Shown here piece by piece: positions 57,309 to 64,000 of a stretch of 64,000 bases of DNA; positions within the stretch are counted from its first letter, which is position 1, and the number at the start of each line of letters is the position of its first letter. The position numbers were made by a program, and so were the translations under genes. The DNA comes from Clostridium sp. Marseille-Q2269 (GTDB taxonomy: Bacteria > Bacillota > Clostridia > Clostridiales > Clostridiaceae), in contig NZ_CALSFS010000007.1 of assembly GCF_943736985.1 (NCBI RefSeq), positions 62,001 through 126,000 of the forward strand. The letters run 5' to 3'. The notes below the pieces were generated by a model. The model did not search any database. It had not been told where the DNA came from and was given only the letters and a program-made list of their open reading frames with translations.

Positions 57309-58190
57309 CTATTGCTCTATTAATAAATCATAACTGCAATTAAATTCTTTTCCAATTTCTAGGTTCATTACCCCTGCTTTTTCTCTATAGTCTCCATTAA
57401 AGTCAACAAAGTCTGCGTGTCCAAACCAAGGTTCAATACACACAAAAGGTACTCCATCTGGTTTTGACCATATTCCTAAGTAAGGAAATCCTTGAAAATT
57501 CATTGTTATTGATTTATTATTTTTATTACTTTTTAGAGATACTTTATTTGAATTTAAATTTTTAAATACTAAAGCATCTTTCTCAAATAATTTTTTTGAA
57601 AGTTTTATAATATTGTTGTTTTCTAAAACAGGGTCACTTTTTCCGGTAAATAGACCTAATTTAGTATGAAGTAACTCTGTTCTAGCATTTTCATTTTTAT
57701 TAAATTCTAAATAATAATCCTCCATATGCTCACCACTTAATAAAGGACAATTAAATCCAGGATGTGCCCCTATAGAGAAGTATATCTTTTCATTATCTAT
57801 ATTTTTAACTTTATATTTTATTTGTAAGTTATTTTCCTTTAATTCATATCCAACATATAGTTCAAATTTATAGGGATAATTTTTTAATGTATCTTCTGAA
57901 CTTGCTAGCTTATACACAACCTTATTATTTTCATTTCCCACTAACTCAAACACAGAATCCCTTGCAAAACCATGCTGACTAAGTTTGAATTCACTTTTAC
58001 CTATTCTATATTTATTGTCTTTAACCTTTCCTACTATGGGAAATAAAATAGGTGCGTGTCTACTCCAGTATTTAGAATCAGCTGTCCATAAATACTCTAC
58101 ATTATCTTTTTTTCCTTTTATACTAATAAGCTCTGCCCCGTTGTCATCTAATAAAACTTGCAACAATTCATTTTCTAATTTTGTAACCAT
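57309..58190 (-). CDS. Aldose 1-epimerase family protein
   Basis: 293 residues, full length for the LacX/YeaD-like subgroup. Family segments: LLDDNGAELISIKGKKDNVE, then YLWTADSKYWSRHAPILFPI, VGKVKDNKYRIGKSEFKLSQ, HGFARDS, and IGAHPGFNCPL with the conserved His, then FVCIEPWFGHADF. Mutarotase-fold proteins interconvert sugar anomers. The gene is monocistronic and its substrate is unknown. Confidence 0.85.
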   Translation of the reverse strand: MVTKLENELLQVLLDDNGAELISIKGKKDNVEYLWTADSKYWSRHAPILFPIVGKVKDNKYRIGKSEFKLSQHGFARDSVFELVGNENNKVVYKLASSEDTLKNYPYKFELYVGYELKENNLQIKYKVKNIDNEKIYFSIGAHPGFNCPLLSGEHMEDYYLEFNKNENARTELLHTKLGLFTGKSDPVLENNNIIKLSKKLFEKDALVFKNLNSNKVSLKSNKNNKSITMNFQGFPYLGIWSKPDGVPFVCIEPWFGHADFVDFNGDYREKAGVMNLEIGKEFNCSYDLLIEQ

Positions 58191-58435
58191 TTGTTTTCTC
58201 TCCTATGTTTTATTTAAAATTATATTGAGTATAACATATAAAAATAATTTGAACTTACTATATTTAATATTAATAAAATACGTTTATCATTTTATTAAAA
58301 ATGCTCTCACCTTTACATGAAAGCATAATAAAATCCTTATTATCTTTTTAAATATTTCTTACTTATTATAGTTTTAATAGGAATTTTCTTATATTTATTT
58401 CTATAATATTTTGCATAATTACTATTATTAAGAAC

Positions 58436-59137
58436 TTATTTCTGTTCAACAGAGTAGTTTGTAACTGTGTTAATTTTTTTAAGCTTTTTGTATCTTTTAT
58501 ATACTCTTCTTATGGTATTTAATAAAAAATTAGGAATTGGTATGGACAATTTATATACAAATGGAATATATAACTTGTAATAGGCTTTTTTAAAATCCTT
58601 CCATAAACTGCAATATTCCTTATGTTTAAAATCTGAAACATCCACTACTACTCCTCTATTGTTAACTATCATAACATTTTTAGCATGAACATCATGGGGA
58701 TTTAGCCCTTTTTCTCTAGCATATTCAAGGGTATTATCTATATCTTTTATAATATGCTTTTTTATTTTTATTCCTTTTCTCAAACAATTATAAAAAGTGA
58801 TACCCTTTAGTCTTTCTAACACTAAATAATTATCTTTACTATATAAAAGTTTAGAATAAGCAGGATGCTCTCCAATAGTGTTGTACACTTCTATTTCTTC
58901 TTTTAAACCACATCTTCCAGGCGCATAAATCTTTATGGCTAAATCATTAAAATCTGGATGAGTAAAAACTCCTGCATAGTTGCCACATCCCAGCAAAATC
59001 CAAGGCTTTGGAACAGACTCCACCTTTATCGGATCTGAAGGATTTATACTTTTCATTTTTAAATTAGGAATAAGTTTACTATCTATAATATTTACAAATT
59101 TTCTAATATAGTCTTTATCAAATAATTTTTTTTCCAT
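58436..59137 (-). CDS. Kinase-like protein (RIO/LPS-kinase-like fold)
   Basis: 233 residues. The protein-kinase-like core is visible: a nucleotide loop LLGCGNYAGVFTHPD, the Lys in DLAIKIYAPG, the Glu in LKEEIEVYNTIGE, the catalytic loop LNPHDVHAKNVMIV and the DFG-like VVDVSDF. Its C-terminus is basic and helical. The type is shared by small bacterial kinases that phosphorylate sugars, lipids or proteins. No partner genes are adjacent. Confidence 0.72.
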   Translation of the reverse strand: MEKKLFDKDYIRKFVNIIDSKLIPNLKMKSINPSDPIKVESVPKPWILLGCGNYAGVFTHPDFNDLAIKIYAPGRCGLKEEIEVYNTIGEHPAYSKLLYSKDNYLVLERLKGITFYNCLRKGIKIKKHIIKDIDNTLEYAREKGLNPHDVHAKNVMIVNNRGVVVDVSDFKHKEYCSLWKDFKKAYYKLYIPFVYKLSIPIPNFLLNTIRRVYKRYKKLKKINTVTNYSVEQK

Positions 59138-59332
59138 AATTAGATCACCTTAGTTTTATTATATATGCTTTTTTTATGTTTTGCTCCAGTAAATTAAACT
59201 GTTAATGAAAGCTTAAGAATTATTGGTAGCTTTAATTATAACACACTTTTATTCATGTCACATCAACCCATAAAAGCCCTAGCTAAATTAATAACTAAAG
59301 CTCTTGCTATTTTATATAAAAACAAATTTTAT

Positions 59333-60301
59333 TTATAATTTACTCAGATTACCTGGATATTCTTTTAATATAATTTCCTGCTCTCTAAATAAACTACCTA
59401 CAGCTTCATTATAGCAATTTAGCTTTTGAGCTTTTTTTATTTTCTTAGCATATTTTTTATTATCTGAAAATATGTAAATCATGTATCCCCATAGTTCTTT
59501 CATTCTAAATAATGTATTTTTATTTTCTTTATACAATTCCAGATATTTATTTAAAACTTCATCATGAAAATCTTTTAGCCTTTCTTTATCTAGATTTCCA
59601 TTATTTTTTATTTCATTTATTAAACCTGGATTTGCTAATATTCCTCTACCCAGCATCACCGTTTTTAATTTCTTAAAAGTTTTTGTTAATTTATTATAAT
59701 CACTGACAGTAAAAACATCTCCATTGTAACATATAGAATTAGTACTTAAAGATAATGCATCTTTAAACACATCTAAATTAGGTTTATTTCTATAGAAATC
59801 TTTTTGTGTTCTAGGATGAATAATCAATTCCTCTATGGGATATTTGTTGTAAATTTTTATAAGTTCATAAAATTCTTCAGGACTATCTTTTCCTATTCTG
59901 GTTTTTATAGAAATTTTCATATTATCTATCTTAAATATTTCATGTAAAAATATATCTAAATCTTCTCTTTTTGCCAAAAATCCTGAGCCTTTATTTTTTG
60001 AAACCACAGTTCCAGCAGGACAACCTAAATTTAAATTAATCTCATTATAACCCAATTGTTGTAACTTTCTAGCAGTTACAATAAAACCTTCTGAATTATT
60101 GGTAAGGATTTGAGGTATTATATTTATTCCATTATTATTTTCTTTCAAAACATCTCTTAATTCTTTAGTTTTAAGACTTCTGCTTGTATTTGGAATAATA
60201 AAAGGGGTAAAATATTTATCAATATTGTTAAAAAACTTTTTATATGCATTTCTATATATGTATCCCGTAATACCTTCCATTGGTGCTAAATAAAATTTCA
60301 T
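59333..60301 (-). CDS. dus: tRNA-dihydrouridine synthase
   Basis: 322 residues, FMN-binding TIM barrel. Motifs: FYLAPMEGITGYIYRNAY at the N-terminus, the catalytic Cys in EINLNLGCPAGTVVSKNKGS, IKTRIGKDSPEEFYEL, LIIHPRTQKDFYRNK and VMLGRGILANPGLI. The enzyme reduces uridines in the tRNA D-loop. It is a stand-alone housekeeping-type gene; an IS4 element sits 105 bases upstream, possibly altering its promoter. Confidence 0.92.
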   Translation of the reverse strand: MKFYLAPMEGITGYIYRNAYKKFFNNIDKYFTPFIIPNTSRSLKTKELRDVLKENNNGINIIPQILTNNSEGFIVTARKLQQLGYNEINLNLGCPAGTVVSKNKGSGFLAKREDLDIFLHEIFKIDNMKISIKTRIGKDSPEEFYELIKIYNKYPIEELIIHPRTQKDFYRNKPNLDVFKDALSLSTNSICYNGDVFTVSDYNKLTKTFKKLKTVMLGRGILANPGLINEIKNNGNLDKERLKDFHDEVLNKYLELYKENKNTLFRMKELWGYMIYIFSDNKKYAKKIKKAQKLNCYNEAVGSLFREQEIILKEYPGNLSKL

Positions 60302-60406
60302 GTATTAACTCCTTTTATATGCTGTGATAACCATCACAATGATTTATTGTACTTGTTTTATAAATATTCTAAGAAATATTATATCAATCTTATTTTTTAT
60401 TATCTA

Positions 60407-61868
60407 CTTTAGTTATGCAAAATAAAAATCTAAATTGGTAAAACTACCAAAAAATAAATATGGCATACTTTCTCTCACTGTGTTATATAAAAGTTACCAT
60501 ACAAATATAAACACAGGAGGTAAAAAGTATGCCAAGTACTAATATTGTATCCATTAATAATGAACTTTACAATTACTTAAATGATGTAAATTATGGAATG
60601 TCTAAGCCTCAATTTAATCATTTAACCAATATTGCCAATGGATTAATTAATTTACCTGGCACTAAAACTTTATCTGAAATTGCTAAAAATGTGTTGCATT
60701 CAAAAGACAAAAGTTGTATTTATAGATTTTTAAGCCATTCTAAATGGGACCATAGTCTTCTGAACAACAATAGAATTAGCTATTTAAACTTTTTCCTTGA
60801 GCATAATATTAAACCTAAATCCGTAGGGTTTTTGATTATAGATGATACTGTAAATCCCAAGAAATCAGCAAAGAAAATGCAAGGATTATCTTATAATTAC
60901 TCTCATACAGAAGACAAAAATATTTGGTCACATTGTGTGGTTACTTCAAATTTTGTTGTAAATGATAAATCTATTCCTTTACAATATAAACCTTACTATA
61001 AAAAGGAATTTTGCAAAGATTTAAATAAAAATTTTAAATCTAAGATTGATATTGCAAAAAATTTTATAACTTCTTTTAAAACTCCATCTAATTGTGAAAA
61101 AATGTATTGTCTTATGGATTCATGGTATACAAATAATAATTTAATAGAAGCATCTTTAGCAAAGGGCTACCACCTAATAGGAGCAATTAAATCTAACAGA
61201 AAAATATCTCCATTAGGAATTTCAATGCAGTTATCAAAATTTGAAAAATTCCTTAGTCCTAACACCTTAGACCTTGTTACAGTTGAAGGTAAGGACTATA
61301 GAGTATATACCTATGAAGGTAATGTTTCTAAATTCCCTTATGCTAAAATACTTATTTGCTATGAAGTCACCCATGATGGATTCAAGAACCCAGTATATTT
61401 GCTGTCTACCGACATCTTATTAAATGCAGAAACTATAATTAAATATTATTCTCACAGATGGACTATAGAAACTTCATATAAATATTTAAAAAGCAATTTA
61501 GCTTTTGATAAATATAGAATGCGTAGCATTTTGTCTATAGAACGATATTTTCTTATAGTATTCTTAATCTATAATTTTTTAGAATTATTTAGAGTTAGTT
61601 CCAACCACGGAGATTTTAAGACTATAGGTGAAACTCAGAAACATCTAAACAGCCTGACGGCAAAAGCACTTGTGTGCTTTATATATGAAAAATCAAAACA
61701 GAATATTGAACTAAAAGATATTTTATGTGAGCTAAAAATCCCTTAGAGTTTTTAAAAATTCATCATATAAAATTGGGCAAGTGTTTTCATATTATATGGA
61801 TAATATATCATAATAAGTATAATATAGTCTCAATAGGTAATTTAGCTTTTGAAATTGCCTAACTAAAG
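60407..61868 (+). mobile_element. IS4-family insertion sequence, copy 2
   Basis: 1462 bases, the same length, ends and orientation as copy 1 at 46640 and nearly identical in sequence. It is flanked by the 7-base repeat TTATCTA on both sides. Two direct copies 13.8 kb apart could recombine and delete the intervening DNA. Confidence 0.92.
60529..61746 (+). CDS. IS4-family DDE transposase, copy 2
   Basis: 405 residues, identical to copy 1 except for His at the Ser near 57 and His at the Tyr near 377. Catalytic Asp, Asp and Glu and the YREK signature are intact. The start has the same AGGAGG site. Confidence 0.92.
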   Translation: MPSTNIVSINNELYNYLNDVNYGMSKPQFNHLTNIANGLINLPGTKTLSEIAKNVLHSKDKSCIYRFLSHSKWDHSLLNNNRISYLNFFLEHNIKPKSVGFLIIDDTVNPKKSAKKMQGLSYNYSHTEDKNIWSHCVVTSNFVVNDKSIPLQYKPYYKKEFCKDLNKNFKSKIDIAKNFITSFKTPSNCEKMYCLMDSWYTNNNLIEASLAKGYHLIGAIKSNRKISPLGISMQLSKFEKFLSPNTLDLVTVEGKDYRVYTYEGNVSKFPYAKILICYEVTHDGFKNPVYLLSTDILLNAETIIKYYSHRWTIETSYKYLKSNLAFDKYRMRSILSIERYFLIVFLIYNFLELFRVSSNHGDFKTIGETQKHLNSLTAKALVCFIYEKSKQNIELKDILCELKIP

Positions 61869-61930
61869 TTATCTACTTAATATTTAATCTTTCATGATGC
61901 TCTCTAATTTTTCTCATATTATTACTATAA

Positions 61931-62930
61931 TCAATAACATTTACTACAAGGCTCATAACCTTCATTTTTAGCATCTTGAACGCTCATCTGTGTAGCTTTA
62001 TTAGGATTCATTCTACCGCAATTAGGTCTAGAATGATACTTGTCTCCTGTAGCTGGTATCCACACAGAACCTCCAACTTGCTGCTGATTTGATTCATTTA
62101 CTTTACTATTTTGTTATGGTTCTTGTGATGAAACTGTTTTAGCTGTATTTTCTTTAACACTGTTTGATACATTAGTAGAATTATTATTAACATTACTACT
62201 TGTACTAGATTTATTAGTAGATGTATTCTCATCATTAGCATATCCATTGTAAGATGCTGGTTTACAATTAAATGTTATATTCTTGCCATCACTTGTTGCT
62301 ATAATAGTGCCATTTTCATCTGTTCTATAAACATTTATATTTTTACTCTTAAGCCTATCCATAACTCCTTGGATTGGGTGTTTATACTTATTATCTTTAC
62401 CTACAGATATAACTGCATATTTTGGATCAACTTTGTTTAGGAAATTGGCTACTGTAGACGTTTTAGAACCATGGTGTCCCACTTTTAAAACATCTGCTTT
62501 TATATCTAAATTGCTATTAACCATTTCCATTTCACAAGTACCTTCAGCATCACCAGTAAATAAGAATGATTTGCTTCCAAATTGTACTTTTATAACTATA
62601 GAATAATCATTTGCACTTTTATATGAATTCCCCTTAGGAGCCAATACTGTACATGTGGCTTCCCCTAATTTAAAACTTTCCCCTGGAGTTGGATTGGTAA
62701 ATTTCAAACCTTTACTTTTGGTTGCAGTTACTACATCCTTGAAAGTTTTAGTGGTACTTGTAACTTTTGGCATATATATCTTACCAACTTTAAAACTGTT
62801 GATAAGATAATCCATACCACCAATATGATCTTCATGTGCATGTGTTCCTACTAAAAAATCTAAATTATTTACACCTTAGTCTGATAAATATTTTTTTACC
62901 GTTTGGCTATCATCATTATTTCATTAAATT
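61931..62930 (-). pseudogene. ComEC-like metallo-beta-lactamase protein with wall-type tail, two stop codons
   Basis: The minus strand reads VKKYLSD-stop-GVNNLDFLVGTHAHEDHIGG, then the 233-codon frame with LFTGDAEGTCEMEMVNSNLD, VLKVGHHGSKTSTVANFLNK and VISVGKDNKYKHPIQGVMDR, a Ser/Asn-rich linker, then SQEP-stop-QNSKVNESNQQQVGG and a tail YHSRPNCGRM...CSKC. The metal motifs THAHEDH, GDAE and GHHGSK are ComEC/Rec2-like. Both stops are TAA in an otherwise open frame (63 and 233 codons apart), and the 5' end is missing past about 62930. The C-terminal Cys pattern is common in secreted Clostridium nucleases. Confidence 0.85.
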
Positions 62931-63004
62931 ATCTATAGGTTGTACGGTAAACATTAGTATATAAGATAACTGATACGTTATTTATATATATTTAACGTAA
63001 CTTA

Positions 63005-63580
63005 TTATTTTAAATTCGTTTCTGACTCATCACTTTGCTTTAAATAACGATAAAGGGTAGCCTTAGAAACATTTAAAGTTTCACGAATATCTTTTATGGA
63101 ATTATTGGGGGCATTAACTAAAGCCTTTGCCATAGAAATCTTTTTATTATCCATTACTCGTGGTCTTCCACCAATTCTTCCTCTAGCTCTTGCAGCTTTA
63201 AGACCTGCATTTGTCCTTTCTCTTATAATATCTCGTTCAAACTCAGCTAAAGATGCAAATATATGAAATATTAATTTTCCTCCACTGGTAGTAGTATCAA
63301 TCTTTTCTTGAAGACTTTGAAATCCTATATTTTTTTCACTTAAATCATTTACGACTTCAATTAAATGCTTTAAGGATCTGCCAAGTCTATCAAGTCTTCA
63401 AACAACTAATATATCTCCTTTAAGCAAATAAGTTAAAGCTTCCTCTAATCCCTTACGTTCAGTTTTAGCTCCACTTGCAATATCTGTAAAAATCTTTTCG
63501 CATCCAGATTTTACCATAGCGTCTTTTTGCAATTCTAAATGTTGATCCTGAGTAGATACTCTTGCATAGCCAATCAACAT
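63005..63580 (-). pseudogene. Serine recombinase (resolvase/invertase), one stop codon
   Basis: 191 codons. MLIGYARVSTQDQHLELQKD at the start holds the catalytic Ser; then DILVV-stop-RLDRLGRSLKHLIEV, where the stop is TGA in place of the usual TGG (Trp) in the conserved VWxLDRLGRS motif. The rest is intact: GKLIFHIFASLAEFERDIIR, ERTNAGLKAARARGRIGGRP and a C-terminal helix-turn-helix. A single TGG-to-TGA change inactivated it. Such enzymes belong to Tn3-type or plasmid resolution systems. Confidence 0.9.
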
Positions 63581-63823
63581 AACAATATCTCCTTTCTCTT
63601 ATGTTGGTTAAAGATATTTTATAATAATAGAGTCTTATAACTCAAATTCATAGTCAAGTTATAATACTATGAATTTGAGATAACTTTTGATATTATTTTC
63701 AGGTTATTTCATATATTTTTAGTTATTTTGAAAAAAGCTTCTATATTTTTTATTTTATTATAAAAGTTAATTCTTATATCAAATTGTATAAAACTTATGT
63801 GAACAATATCATAATAAACACTT
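63581..63823. other. Intergenic interval with an inverted repeat
   Basis: AACTCAAATTCATAGTCAAG and its partial complement ATACTATGAATTTGAGAT (63640-63680) form a hairpin. It may end the aegerolysin transcript or be the edge of a lost element. No gene is seen. Confidence 0.4.
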
Positions 63824-64000
63824 TTAAGACCATACTCTTGCTACGTTAAGATTAACATTTCCGATGGCTCCGCCGGAATTTATGTTTCCTGGATATATTT
63901 CTATCATAAAATTGTCATTAAATTTAGTATATGAAAATTTGTTTGAACCACTCCATGGACAATCCCAGTAAATTGTAAATAATTTATTTTTATTTTTATC
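63824..64000 (-). CDS. Aegerolysin-family protein, C-terminal part
   Basis: The last 58 residues of a gene that enters from the right edge. The segment FTIYWDCPWSGSNKFSY is the aegerolysin signature, followed by FNDNFMIEIYPGNINSGGAI and GNVNLNVARVW, the last strands. Aegerolysins are small beta-sandwich proteins that bind membrane lipids and often act with a partner pore-former; Cbm17.1/17.2 of Clostridium bifermentans are insecticidal-toxin associates. With the binary toxin at the other end, this suggests toxin-bearing DNA. The N-terminus is outside the window. Confidence 0.85.
   Translation of the reverse strand, partial: DKNKNKLFTIYWDCPWSGSNKFSYTKFNDNFMIEIYPGNINSGGAIGNVNLNVARVWS

Noticed and set aside
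63005-63580. Use of TGA as Trp codon
   Set aside because: Other genes in the window use TGA as stop (for example at gene ends such as 8921) and Trp is written TGG, so the code is standard.

Overview
The window is low-GC (roughly 25-30%) Clostridium-type DNA with strong AGGAGG ribosome sites, sigma-A promoters with 17-base spacers, and many hairpin terminators. The genus is inferred from base composition, gene families and the toxins. It looks like accessory-rich chromosome, or possibly a large plasmid, that is decaying: many genes are frameshifted, cut by stop codons, truncated or hit by insertion sequences. No tRNA, rRNA or CRISPR array was seen.

Left end (1-2450): a clostridial binary ADP-ribosylating toxin locus on the minus strand. 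The enzymatic-component gene appears truncated, but it is split by a 746-base group II intron with no reverse transcriptase. Excising it restores one 455-residue reading frame. The binding-component gene follows and runs off the window.

2.7-6.5 kb: a LacI-family regulator divergent from an alsE-like epimerase and rpiB, then a polysaccharide deacetylase. 6.8-13.3 kb: a complete subtilosin-type sactipeptide operon (precursor, radical SAM enzyme, two M16-like proteins, three membrane proteins, ABC ATPase). Its 35-residue core has two changed cross-link acceptors. 13.3-20.9 kb: AT-rich DNA with palindromes, gene remnants, small membrane proteins, a frameshifted glycosyltransferase and two paralogous anchored proteins.

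20.9-24.6 kb: a relic of a phage or integrative element (sigma factor, DnaD-like protein, two Xre regulators, ImmA-type peptidase). 25-29 kb: a transglutaminase-like protein, then a cysteine T-box controlling mccB-luxS and a truncated cysK/mccA. 29-37.4 kb: a chemoreceptor, an amidohydrolase with its transporter, an IS5-family element, remnants and a LysM protein.

37.7-50.7 kb: a type I restriction-modification island. hsdM and hsdS are intact and hsdR is destroyed. Between hsdM and hsdS lies a 613-residue, HEPN-like gene split by an IS4-family element. Downstream of hsdS come SEFIR, TIR and small membrane proteins that look like an antiphage module. 51-57 kb: an M14 peptidase with DUF969/DUF979 permease genes, under a divergent TetR regulator with a clear operator. 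57-64 kb: housekeeping-type genes, a second IS4 copy, a decayed metallo-hydrolase, a decayed serine recombinase, and the end of an aegerolysin gene.
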